Positions 1 to 6,859 of a stretch of 15,733 nucleotides of DNA are shown here, one piece after another. Each line of letters begins with the position of its first letter. Position 1 is the first letter of the stretch. A model generated the notes under the pieces. The model made no database searches. It was not told the DNA's origin and saw only the letters and a program-made list of their open reading frames with translations. The translations under genes and the position numbers were made by a program. The DNA is from G039029935 sp039029935 (GTDB lineage Bacteria; Chloroflexota; Anaerolineae; Caldilineales; Caldilineaceae): assembly GCA_039029935.1 (NCBI GenBank), contig JBCCFC010000144.1:1-15733 (forward strand), written 5' to 3'.

Positions 1-2970
1 AACTTTTGTTAAAGATATTTCTTCCAAATCTTCATTTGTATTGAGTACACCATCACCCTCTGAAGGTGGTATTGAGTTTGGTGGGTGAACAACCACCCAT
101 ACTTCTTTTAGTATTTGTGTACTCTGAATCTCAACCGTAAAAGTGCCTTGTCCGTCAACAATCAATGTTGGAGAGAAAACGTTTGTAATCTGCGGACCTT
201 GAACCACATCTGTACTTTGAAAATCGTAGTCATAGGCGATTTTTATATCCTCTTCTTCATTCGCTATACGATTACCATTCGCATCAATCCAAGGTTGTTG
301 AGATTCGTATAGCGTATCAACAATCGTTTTTGCTGATTCAAATGCTTGCCCAAAAGAATTGTTTTGCCCTAGCTTTACAACCAAGCTATCTGTAAAATAG
401 ACGCCATCACGAGATGTATAGGCATCATAGTCTTCACTGGCAGATGTAATGACCAGACGATTTTCTGCACTGATACTTGAATCTCCTGTAATAAAACTCC
501 CTGAGTGACAAGCCTCTATAATGATGGTAGTTCTCAAATCGGGAACAGTTTCTTCTAGTGTTGTTAGCCATTGGTCCAAATCTAGCGGTGTTAGGATTTG
601 CTCCTGAACCTTGTCCAGATAGAGTTTTTCTCGCTCTCCATGGTCTACCATATATATGATTAATGACCCTGTTGCTCTGGCTCGCTCCTCAGCCCAGTCA
701 ATGATGGCATATCTTAATTTTTCTTTGGTGGCAGGAGCATCCACAATGCCAGCCCCAATCGTTTCTGTATATGTATTGGTGGCAAGAACATAAATATCAT
801 CATCCCTTACACCTTTGTTTCGTGCCAATGTAACAAATGCGTTGGCAACCGTATCAATATTTTTCTGTACATGGTCTAGCTCTCGTAGCCGACCAGCGAC
901 AACAATAACTGCGCCTGTGATAGGTTCAATGCGAATTGTATAGCGTACAGTAGACTTGATGGAGCGTGATGGCAGTGGCATTAGTTTTACATAAAAGGAT
1001 TGATCTTCTTCTGCTTGGATAGTCAGCCGTATCCCAGGTGATAATGCGCCACTGTTTCCACCAAGAATGTCTCCGGAGCAATCTGTATAATAGGTCATGT
1101 CCACTCCTGGTGAACTTTCACCTTCAATCTCAACCACTATTTGATAAGTGCCTTCCTTCGGTACATGGAAGGACACCCAATCCACATCTGTAGACGTATG
1201 AAATGTGTGCTGTTGAGATGATCCATCTATAGAGATAGGCGTCGCCGTTTCACAAACTTCATTAGGTTCAAATGGGGCTGTATCAATCGGTGTTGACGTA
1301 GGTGTATTGGTCACTGGTGATTGTGCCGGAGGACTTGTCGTCGTTGGCATGATGGTATTAGTGGGCGTATGTGATGGCGAAATAGGGGCGGGTGTTATTG
1401 TTACTGTAGGTGTATTCGTGGCTGGTTTTGTGGCTGTATAAACCAATGTTGGTGTTGGCGGTTCTGTGTTCAGGGGTATATTCGTATTCGTTACAGTGGG
1501 TAATGGCGTATGCGTTTGGGGCAGCATAGGTACTTCCGTAGGTGTTTGTGTCAGCGTTGGTGTATAGGTGGTTGTAAGAGAAGGTGTAGGAGTTGGGGTT
1601 GAAGATGGTGTCATCGTCAGTGTTATAGTCTGCGTAGCCGTCATTGTTGGGGATTCGACTGGCGTAGGTACAGCAGGGGTATTCGTAAGTGTATTGCTTG
1701 GTGTAGGTGTCGCAGTAGGGGTATTTGTAAGAATATTGGTTGGTGTGGGTGTAGCAGTTGGGGTACTTGTAGATGTCAAGGTCGGGGTATACGTCGATGT
1801 TGGTAGATCAGTAGGTGTAGCAGTTGGGGTATTCGTAATCGTATTCATTGGCGTGAGTGTAATAGTAGGGGTATTTTTTTGCGTATTTGTTGGTGCAGGT
1901 GTAACAGTAGAGGTATCTATAGGCGTATTTGTGTTTGTTGGTGTGGGTGTAACAGTCGGGGTATTTGTTGGTGTGGGTGTAACAGTAGGGGTATTTGTTG
2001 GTGTGGGTGTAACAGTAGGGGTATTTGTTGGTGCGGGTGTAGCAGTAGGGGTATTTGTAGATGTCAAGGTCGGGGTATGCGTCAATGTTGGTGTATCAGT
2101 AGGTATAGCAGTCGGTGTATTCGTTGATGTCGAGGTCGGCGTTGGTGTAGACGTGTTCGTTGATGTTGGTGTGGAAGTTAGCGTAGGTGTTGGCTCAGGA
2201 TTAAGCCCAATGCGATTCCCTGTAACTTGACCCAATACCGCCTCGCCTTCTGCGTTTCCAAAAGAATAGTCAGTGAAAATGACATCAGTATTGGGCGCAT
2301 TGCATTGGATACCAAAATTAATCGTGAATAATACGCCGACTTCAAATGCTGGCACATTTATAAAAGATGTTGGCGCAACAAGCAGACGAATTTGGCCAGC
2401 ACCGATATTGTCGATAGCAACACTAATATCAAAATCGTTGGATTGCGCCTCAGCGATGCTATCAGGAACTCCATCGGCATTTGCATCTGTTGTATCAAAA
2501 CTAAGACATGCTGTGTCAAAGTGCAGGTTCATAACTGCTACACTGACTATATTGCCAGCATCTGTAACATCAATAGGGACAGACACGGTACTGTTATCGA
2601 CACTCTGAACCCCACCGGGGATTTCAAGAAGCGTGGTACTTGTTTCCGATTCGCCAATGGTCGTGATATAAGGTGCGCTATCTTCGTTATCCGCAATGAT
2701 GTCTATATCAACACCAGCAGACATTACATCGGCATTTAAAGATATTTCTCTGCCTTGTTGGTTGGTTGTTGTTGCACAGGTTGTTGGAAACATAGAATCA
2801 GGCACTGGTTGATTGCAGATGGTTTTCTGCTGTTGATATTGGGGAGTTGCCTGCATGACCAATGGCGATAGAGCAAAACTGAGCATAAGTAAGGCGACAA
2901 TTGATCCAATTGCTGTCATGAGAATATGAAAATTCCAGCGATTAGAACTGGTGATTTGTTGGTTCTTCAT
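1..2970 (-). CDS. Secreted multidomain clan CD (C13/caspase-like) peptidase with cohesin-like domain and Thr/Pro linker; 3' end outside window
   Basis: The frame is open from ATG at 2970 to the left edge, giving 990 codons without a stop, so the C-terminus is missing. Residues about 13-36 form a hydrophobic signal/anchor segment (TAIGSIVALLMLSFALSP). Residues about 70-245 resemble a cohesin-type beta-sandwich (VAVMNLHFDTACLSF, then FEVGVLFTINF). Residues about 253-570 are a Thr/Pro/Ser/Asn linker (PTNTPTVTPT-type). Residues about 573-682 look like a pre-peptidase C-terminal (PPC) beta domain (DVDWVSFHVPKEGTYQI). From about 683 there is a caspase-fold peptidase with the expected dyad: His777 in IIYMVDHGE and Cys821 in IIIEACHSGSF, 44 residues apart and each after a hydrophobic beta strand. 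A further beta domain begins at about 900. Clan CD enzymes cleave peptide bonds using this His/Cys pair; the substrate is unknown. It is probably exported or surface-displayed. No clear Shine-Dalgarno precedes the ATG. The exact family (C13, C14-like or clostripain-like) is uncertain. Confidence 0.85.
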   Translation of the reverse strand, partial: MKNQQITSSNRWNFHILMTAIGSIVALLMLSFALSPLVMQATPQYQQQKTICNQPVPDSMFPTTCATTTNQQGREISLNADVMSAGVDIDIIADNEDSAPYITTIGESETSTTLLEIPGGVQSVDNSTVSVPIDVTDAGNIVSVAVMNLHFDTACLSFDTTDANADGVPDSIAEAQSNDFDISVAIDNIGAGQIRLLVAPTSFINVPAFEVGVLFTINFGIQCNAPNTDVIFTDYSFGNAEGEAVLGQVTGNRIGLNPEPTPTLTSTPTSTNTSTPTPTSTSTNTPTAIPTDTPTLTHTPTLTSTNTPTATPAPTNTPTVTPTPTNTPTVTPTPTNTPTVTPTPTNTNTPIDTSTVTPAPTNTQKNTPTITLTPMNTITNTPTATPTDLPTSTYTPTLTSTSTPTATPTPTNILTNTPTATPTPSNTLTNTPAVPTPVESPTMTATQTITLTMTPSSTPTPTPSLTTTYTPTLTQTPTEVPMLPQTHTPLPTVTNTNIPLNTEPPTPTLVYTATKPATNTPTVTITPAPISPSHTPTNTIMPTTTSPPAQSPVTNTPTSTPIDTAPFEPNEVCETATPISIDGSSQQHTFHTSTDVDWVSFHVPKEGTYQIVVEIEGESSPGVDMTYYTDCSGDILGGNSGALSPGIRLTIQAEEDQSFYVKLMPLPSRSIKSTVRYTIRIEPITGAVIVVAGRLRELDHVQKNIDTVANAFVTLARNKGVRDDDIYVLATNTYTETIGAGIVDAPATKEKLRYAIIDWAEERARATGSLIIYMVDHGEREKLYLDKVQEQILTPLDLDQWLTTLEETVPDLRTTIIIEACHSGSFITGDSSISAENRLVITSASEDYDAYTSRDGVYFTDSLVVKLGQNNSFGQAFESAKTIVDTLYESQQPWIDANGNRIANEEEDIKIAYDYDFQSTDVVQGPQITNVFSPTLIVDGQGTFTVEIQSTQILKEVWVVVHPPNSIPPSEGDGVLNTNEDLEEISLTKV
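1300..2210 (-). repeat. Coding Thr/Pro linker repeats, including 30-bp tandem units and a duplicated ~66-bp block
   Basis: This is the DNA encoding the linker of the secreted peptidase. Units at 1961-1990 and 1991-2020 are identical (30 bp each), with near-copies at 1931-1960 and 2021-2050; on the minus strand each encodes a 10-residue PTVTPTPTNT-type unit. A longer block at about 1761-1826 recurs at about 2051-2116 with few changes (shared core 'tgtagatgtcaaggtcgggg'). The reading frame is kept throughout, so the repeats are translated. Exact neighbouring copies suggest recent expansion by slippage or recombination. Confidence 0.85.
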
Positions 2971-3027
2971 TGATTAATCTGTGGATATGATGGTTGGTAC
3001 ATTGATAAAGTGCAATCAGTGTGTCAC

Positions 3028-3033
3028 ATTATA
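3028..3033 (-). promoter_or_regulatory. Candidate -10 box for the secreted peptidase gene
   Basis: A perfect TATAAT on the minus strand lies 57 bp upstream of the ATG at 2970, in the 89-bp gap after the HxlR gene. No good -35 hexamer stands at 16-18 bp. It may be activator-dependent, or the match may be chance in AT-rich DNA. Confidence 0.35.
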
Positions 3034-3059
3034 ATTGATGACTAGATGCTTTTTATATT

Positions 3060-3500
3060 TTACTCCTTTTTCGCTTTTTTCTCAAGTTCATCTACAATTT
3101 GCCGGACAATTGAAGATTGCTCGGCTACTTTTTCCAAATGCACCATTGGCTGATCAATGGGGAGTTGCTCCGATGTTTTTTCCAAATGCTGAATTCCCCA
3201 TGCTTTCAGCGCATGAATCACGGGCGCAAGTGTCCTGCCATATTCGGTCATCGAATACTCGACTTTTGGCGGCACGACGGGATAGACTTTTCTCGAAATT
3301 AAGTTGCTGGCTTCCAACTCACGAAGCTGTTTGGTCAGCATTCGCTGTGTAACGTCCGGCATCAAGCGACGGATTTCATTAAAGCGCATTGTATCTGAGA
3401 GCAAGTGATATAGAATAATGCCTTTCCATTTGCCGCCAATCACTTCTAACGCCGCTTCGACGGGACAACCTTGGTTGCAATCATATCTACTGTGAGCCAT
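3060..3500 (-). CDS. HxlR-family winged-helix transcriptional regulator
   Basis: This 146-residue protein carries the HxlR signature: Cys12-Pro followed by VEAALEVIGGKWKGIIL (residues 14-30), then a winged helix with TQRMLTKQLRELEASNLI (51-68) and the beta wing ending in VEYSMTEYGRTLAPVI (80-95). HxlR proteins bind DNA as dimers, and several (YodB, HypR) sense thiol or quinone stress through an N-terminal cysteine; here Cys8 and Cys12 are candidates. The family is usually about 100-120 residues. This protein has a tail from residue 105 made of two similar 16-residue units (HLEKTSEQ... and HLEKVAEQ...) plus a lysine-rich end. The start at 3500 has GAAGGAA just upstream. It is divergent from the oxidoreductase operon at 3762, which it probably controls (inference). 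Confidence 0.9.
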   Translation of the reverse strand: MAHSRYDCNQGCPVEAALEVIGGKWKGIILYHLLSDTMRFNEIRRLMPDVTQRMLTKQLRELEASNLISRKVYPVVPPKVEYSMTEYGRTLAPVIHALKAWGIQHLEKTSEQLPIDQPMVHLEKVAEQSSIVRQIVDELEKKAKKE

Positions 3501-3526
3501 ACATGAGTTCCTTCGGTATATAAAAT

Positions 3527-3575
3527 GATACTATATATCAAGAAAGTGCGTACTTGTTTTGAATGCCACTATAGT
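3527..3575. promoter_or_regulatory. Palindromic candidate operators between hxlR-like gene and oxidoreductase operon
   Basis: Three short dyads lie just upstream of the HxlR start: GATA/TATC arms at 3527-3539, AAGT/ACTT arms in AAGTGCGTACTT at 3544-3555, and the perfect palindrome ACTATAGT at 3568-3575. Their position fits autoregulation and control of the divergent operon. Function is inferred from symmetry and context only. Confidence 0.4.
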
Positions 3576-3610
3576 ATATTCTCGCTATGTCTTAACAACA
3601 AAAATAATGT

Positions 3611-3670
3611 ATGAATCAAATCGCGTTTGAGCAGTTTGGAGATGAGCCAGAGTCCTGGTTTATTCAATAA
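3611..3670 (+). pseudogene. Possible 5' remnant of an NADPH:quinone reductase-like gene
   Basis: An in-frame 19-codon stretch starting MNQIAFEQFGDEP and ending in TAA resembles the usual opening of MDR/quinone oxidoreductases (M-K-A-x-x-x-x-x-F-G). The stop falls inside a TATTCAATAA motif that recurs at 3732. There is no obvious ribosome binding site. It could be a degraded gene end at a rearranged locus, or chance; I cannot tell from 13 residues. Confidence 0.2.
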
Positions 3671-3677
3671 AAAAGCT

Positions 3678-3718
3678 TTCAGCACTTCAGCACACTGACT
3701 GACAAGCTGACAAGCTGA
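3678..3718 (+). repeat. Short 8-bp tandem repeats overlapping the operon promoter
   Basis: TTCAGCAC occurs twice in tandem (3678-3693), followed by CTGACAAG twice in tandem (3699-3714) and a partial CTGA. The first CTGACAAG supplies the candidate -35 hexamer of the downstream promoter. Confidence 0.6.
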
Positions 3719-3727
3719 TTTTATACT
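3699..3727 (+). promoter_or_regulatory. Sigma70-type promoter of the oxidoreductase operon
   Basis: The -35 box is CTGACA (3699-3704) and the -10 box is TATACT (3722-3727), separated by exactly 17 bp. One mismatch each from TTGACA and TATAAT makes this the best promoter in the divergent region. It would start transcription near 3734, about 28 nt before the first ATG. Confidence 0.6.
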
Positions 3728-3761
3728 TTCCTATTCAATAAAAAATAGAGGAGATCAAATA

Positions 3762-3902
3762 ATGAGCGAGAATGTAATTTGGACAGTTGAAGGTACTATC
3801 AAAGACGGCGAACGTGATGCACTGGAAGCACTAATGCGTGAGATGGTCGAAACCGTGCAGCAAGAAGAGGGGACGCTGAACTATGCTTCAACATGTCAAT
3901 AA
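3762..3902 (+). pseudogene. Truncated antibiotic biosynthesis monooxygenase (ABM, YgiN-like) fragment
   Basis: A good ribosome binding site (GAGGAG, 3747-3752) precedes ATG at 3762. The 46-residue product starts MSENVIWTVEGTIKDGERDA and reaches EEGTLNYA before an out-of-family end (STCQ) and a stop. ABM-family quinol monooxygenases are about 100 residues, and 'EpGTLNYe' is their mid-protein motif, so only the N-terminal half remains. The last 20 bases overlap the start of the next gene in another frame. The best reading is that a deletion removed the second half of the ABM gene and the upstream part of the following gene, leaving the ABM promoter and ribosome binding site to serve the rest of the operon. 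An active half-domain is unlikely. Confidence 0.75.
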
Positions 3903-4851
3903 TTTAGGGTTCCAGCCCATAAATCAGGGGTATAATGCCGTATTCCACCCCAACAGATTGACCCTTGGGTTAGTAGTACCGATTGAGACTTATGCAACGA
4001 GTCCCGTACCCACGATGGCGCATCATGTAGAACGGGTTCAACTGGCCGAATCGCTGGGATTCTCCGCAATCTGGTTACGAGATGTACCGTTCAATGTGCC
4101 ATCATTTGGGGATGCAGGGCAACCATATGACCCATTTGTCTATCTGGGTCTGTTGGCGGGACAAACCGAGCGGATTGCCCTCGGCGTTGCCAGCATTATT
4201 CTGCCGCTGCGACATCCAGCGCATGTTGCCAAGGCCGCGGCCACTGCCGATGTGCTATCAGGTGGGCGGCTTATCCTTGGTGTCGCATCAGGTGATCGGC
4301 CAGAGGAGTATCCAGCACTCAACCAGCCCTTTGCCGAGCGCGGCACACGATTCCGCGAAAGTTTTGACTATATTCGACGCATGAGCGATGATAGACCTGC
4401 GTTTGAGAATACCTATGGTCGCCCGCAAGGTGGCATGGATATGCTTCCCAAACCAGCATCTGGTAAACTACCGCTGCTGATCACAGGCGGTAGTCAGCAA
4501 AATCCGGAATGGATTGCCCAGCATGGGGACGGCTGGATGCTCTATCCACGTAACACCTTTATGCAAGCGCAAATTATCTATGATTGGCGTGAGCGTATCA
4601 AGGTTGCCGGTAGACCGGACCAGCCTGTGATGCAACCACTTTATGTCGATTTGCTTGATGATCCTGCGGATCCACCACGACCGATCCATCTGGGGCTTAG
4701 TCTGGGGACACAGAGCCTTCTCGCCTATCTAAAATCGTTGGAAGAGATTGGCATCAACCATGTCGCAATCAACCTTCGCTTTAATCAAGCAGATATCGAG
4801 ACAACCATGAAACGTCTGGCCGATGAAATCTTGCCAGCGTTCGCTAAATAA
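3883..4851 (+). CDS. Luciferase-like (LLM class) FMN-dependent monooxygenase, BA3436-type
   Basis: A 322-residue bacterial-luciferase-family TIM-barrel enzyme. Key stretches are RLTLGLVVPIE (25-35), AESLGFSAIWLRDVPF (55-70), IILPLRHPAHVAKAAATADVLSGGRLILGVASGDRP (105-140, read in parts) and LPLLITGGSQQNPEWIAQ (about 208-225). The pattern 'DVPF..PSFGDAGQ.YDPF' is typical of the BA3436 group of LLM oxidoreductases, which use reduced flavin and oxygen on an unknown substrate. It starts at ATG 3883, inside the truncated ABM reading frame, with GAGGGG about 10 nt upstream. Residues 1-24 are not strongly conserved, so the native start may have been lost or replaced. The stop at 4849 is followed directly by AGGAGA for the next gene, so the genes are co-transcribed. 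Confidence 0.85.
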   Translation: MLQHVNNLGFQPINQGYNAVFHPNRLTLGLVVPIETYATSPVPTMAHHVERVQLAESLGFSAIWLRDVPFNVPSFGDAGQPYDPFVYLGLLAGQTERIALGVASIILPLRHPAHVAKAAATADVLSGGRLILGVASGDRPEEYPALNQPFAERGTRFRESFDYIRRMSDDRPAFENTYGRPQGGMDMLPKPASGKLPLLITGGSQQNPEWIAQHGDGWMLYPRNTFMQAQIIYDWRERIKVAGRPDQPVMQPLYVDLLDDPADPPRPIHLGLSLGTQSLLAYLKSLEEIGINHVAINLRFNQADIETTMKRLADEILPAFAK

Positions 4852-4864
4852 AGGAGATAAAATT

Positions 4865-5674
4865 ATGCAAAAAACAATTCTTGTAACAGGGGCAACCGAT
4901 GGCATTGGGCTGGAGACAGTCAAGATGTTAGCCTTGCAAGGACACAATGTGCTGTTGCATGGACGTAACCCAGCAAAATTAGAGAACGTGCAAACCACGC
5001 TCTCTGCACTAAAGGGCAGCGGGGCAGTGGAAAGCTATGTGGCTGATTTATCCAATATAGCCGATGTCGAGTCGCTGGCAAAGGCTGTGGCCGAAAAGCA
5101 CACAACATTGGATGTACTCATCAATAATGCAGGTGTATTCAAAACATCCAGTCCGATTACGCAAGATGGTCTTGATGTACGCTTTGTTGTCAATACATTT
5201 GCGCCGTATCTACTGACACAACAACTGATGCCCCTGATTGGGAGCGATGGGCGCGTGATTAACCTTTCTTCTGCGGCACAGGCACCAGTTGATCTAGCCG
5301 CATTGGCTGGACGCGTCAGGTTGTCCGATGATTTCTCTGCTTATGCACAGAGTAAACTGGCGATTACCATGTGGTCACGGAGCATCGGACTAGCATTAGG
5401 CGATGAAGGCCCCGCAATCATTGCGGTCAACCCGGGGTCGCTACTCAACACCAACATGGTGAAAGATGCATTTGGCGCATCAAATAACGATATCAGCATC
5501 GGTGCAGAGATACTGACGCGTGCGGCACTGTCCGATGAATTCGCAACGGCATCCGGCCAGTATTTTGACAACGATTCAGGTCGGTTTGCGCCTCCTCACC
5601 CCAATGCGTTAAATCCACAAAAGACGAAAGAGGTTGTGCGAGCGATTGAGACCGTTTTGTCTAAAATCAGATAA
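4865..5674 (+). CDS. Short-chain dehydrogenase/reductase (SDR)
   Basis: A 269-residue NAD(P)-dependent Rossmann enzyme. It has the cofactor motif TGATDGIG (8-15), DL at 61-62, NNAG (87-90), Asn110, Ser136 in INLSSA, Tyr160 and Lys164 in YAQSK, and PG at 190-191: the complete SDR Asn-Ser-Tyr-Lys set. R34 in HGRNP suggests NADPH preference (inference). An upstream ATG at 4823 would add 14 residues that overlap the previous gene. I prefer 4865 because AGGAGA (4853-4858) stands 6 nt before it and the protein then begins MQKTILVTGA as SDRs usually do. Sequence style is close to WW-domain-oxidoreductase/retinol-dehydrogenase-like bacterial SDRs; the substrate is unknown. Confidence 0.9.
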   Translation: MQKTILVTGATDGIGLETVKMLALQGHNVLLHGRNPAKLENVQTTLSALKGSGAVESYVADLSNIADVESLAKAVAEKHTTLDVLINNAGVFKTSSPITQDGLDVRFVVNTFAPYLLTQQLMPLIGSDGRVINLSSAAQAPVDLAALAGRVRLSDDFSAYAQSKLAITMWSRSIGLALGDEGPAIIAVNPGSLLNTNMVKDAFGASNNDISIGAEILTRAALSDEFATASGQYFDNDSGRFAPPHPNALNPQKTKEVVRAIETVLSKIR

Positions 5675-5696
5675 TTTAAAAAGATAGGAGATGAGT

Positions 5697-6710
5697 ATGA
5701 AAGCAATTGGTTATCAGCAGAGTCTTCCCATTGAAGATGAAAGATCGCTACAAGACATTGAACTGGATCAACCCACAGCGCAGGGACGTGACATTCTGGT
5801 TACTGTCAAAGCCATCTCCGTCAATCCCGTCGACTACAAGATACGTCACAGAATGGCTCCTGAGGAGGGTGAATGGAAAGTGCTTGGGTGGGATGCAACT
5901 GGCGTTGTCGAGGCTGTCGGATCCGATGTACAGAATTTCAAGCCCGGCGATGAGGTATATTATGCAGGCGATCTGACACGCCCCGGCACCAATAGTGAAT
6001 ATCACTTGGTTGATGAGCGCATCGTGGGGCGCAAACCGACCAGTCTGGGCTTTGCCGAAGCTGCGGCACTTCCGTTGACAACGCTCACTGCTTGGGAGAT
6101 GCTCTTTGATCGACTGGATGTGAATCGCCCAACCGCACAGGGCGAAGACATGATTTTAATCATCGGTGGCGCAGGGGGCGTTGGGTCAATCACCATCCAA
6201 CTGCTGCGAGCGTTAACTGATATGACGATTATCGCGACTGCTTCGCGACCAGAGACACAGGCGTGGGTACAAGAATGTGGCGCACATTACGTGGTCAACC
6301 ATCGCAAGCCGTTAGCACCACAGGTGGCGGCATTGGAGATTGGCGCGCCAGGCTTTGTCTTCTCAACCACCCAGACCGATCAGCACTATAACGACATCAT
6401 TGAGCTAATCGCACCACAGGGCCGATTTGGTCTGATTGACGATCCGGCAGAACTGAGTGTTCTGCCATTAAAAGCCAAGGCCGTCTCGCTGCATTGGGAA
6501 TTGATGTTTACGCGCTCGATGTTTAACACACCAGATATTGAGGCGCAGAGCAAGCTCTTGAACGAGGTTGCTGCACTGGTCGATGCAGGGCGTATTCGAT
6601 CAACAGCAACCGAAGTTGCAGGCAAGATTGATGCGGCGACGTTGCGCGCTGTCCATGCCAAGATCGAAAGTGGGACGGCGCATGGGAAGATTGTGCTTGA
6701 AGGGTTTTAA
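5697..6710 (+). CDS. Zinc-type alcohol dehydrogenase family / NADPH:quinone reductase-like MDR enzyme
   Basis: A 337-residue medium-chain dehydrogenase/reductase. The N-terminal GroES-like domain includes SVNPVDYKIR (41-50) and LGWDATGVVEAVG (63-75). The Rossmann domain has the nucleotide loop GGAGGVGS (157-164). Catalytic zinc cysteines are absent at the usual place, as in the quinone oxidoreductase-like TIGR02817 group (named 'alcohol dehydrogenase family'). ATG codons occur at 5691 and 5697. AGGAG ends at 5690, directly against the first, so 5697 has better spacing and gives the family-typical MKAIGYQ start. It is the last gene of the operon. With the HxlR regulator and ABM remnant, a role in quinone or electrophile reduction is likely but inferred. 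Confidence 0.88.
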   Translation: MKAIGYQQSLPIEDERSLQDIELDQPTAQGRDILVTVKAISVNPVDYKIRHRMAPEEGEWKVLGWDATGVVEAVGSDVQNFKPGDEVYYAGDLTRPGTNSEYHLVDERIVGRKPTSLGFAEAAALPLTTLTAWEMLFDRLDVNRPTAQGEDMILIIGGAGGVGSITIQLLRALTDMTIIATASRPETQAWVQECGAHYVVNHRKPLAPQVAALEIGAPGFVFSTTQTDQHYNDIIELIAPQGRFGLIDDPAELSVLPLKAKAVSLHWELMFTRSMFNTPDIEAQSKLLNEVAALVDAGRIRSTATEVAGKIDAATLRAVHAKIESGTAHGKIVLEGF

Positions 6711-6755
6711 GCCGTTCTAAGACGTAAATTCCTCTCTTTGACTAAGGGCAAAGAA

Positions 6756-6806
6756 CAGTATCGCAGGTTGGCTACCTGCGTCACAGATAACCAATCTGTG
6801 ATACTG
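6756..6806 (+). repeat. Three-arm palindromic repeat, copy 1 (51 bp)
   Basis: The outer arms CAGTATC (6756-6762) and GATACTG (6800-6806) are exact complements. They enclose two hairpins side by side: CGCAGGTTGGCTACCTGCG (7-bp stem) and CACAGATAACCAATCTGTG (7-bp stem). The whole can fold as a three-way junction on either strand. The two loops carry TTGG and CCAA, which could pair. It is not a coding sequence. It sits 46 bp after the MDR gene and could also affect transcript ends. Confidence 0.85.
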
Positions 6807-6809
6807 GCT

Positions 6810-6859
6810 TTGTACGCAGGTTGGCTACCTGCTTCACAGATAATCAATCTGTGATACAA
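6810..6859 (+). repeat. Three-arm palindromic repeat, copy 2
   Basis: Same layout as copy 1. The inner hairpins are GCAGGTTGGCTACCTGC and CACAGATAATCAATCTGTG. The outer stem is now TTGTA (6810-6814) with TACAA (6855-6859) in place of CAGTA/TACTG, so two base pairs have changed on both sides and pairing is kept. Confidence 0.8.

Noticed and set aside
1931..2050. CRISPR-like array from 30-bp repeats
   Set aside because: The units are directly adjacent with no spacers and lie within a coding frame.
1568..2230. Plus-strand open frame encoding a Val/Gly repeat protein (VGVGVxVGV)
   Set aside because: It is the antisense reading of the Thr/Pro linker in the minus-strand peptidase; the minus frame has domains on both sides and runs 990 codons.
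4823..4864. Earlier start for the SDR gene at 4823
   Set aside because: It overlaps the preceding gene, adds residues atypical for SDRs, and AGGAGA is placed for the ATG at 4865.
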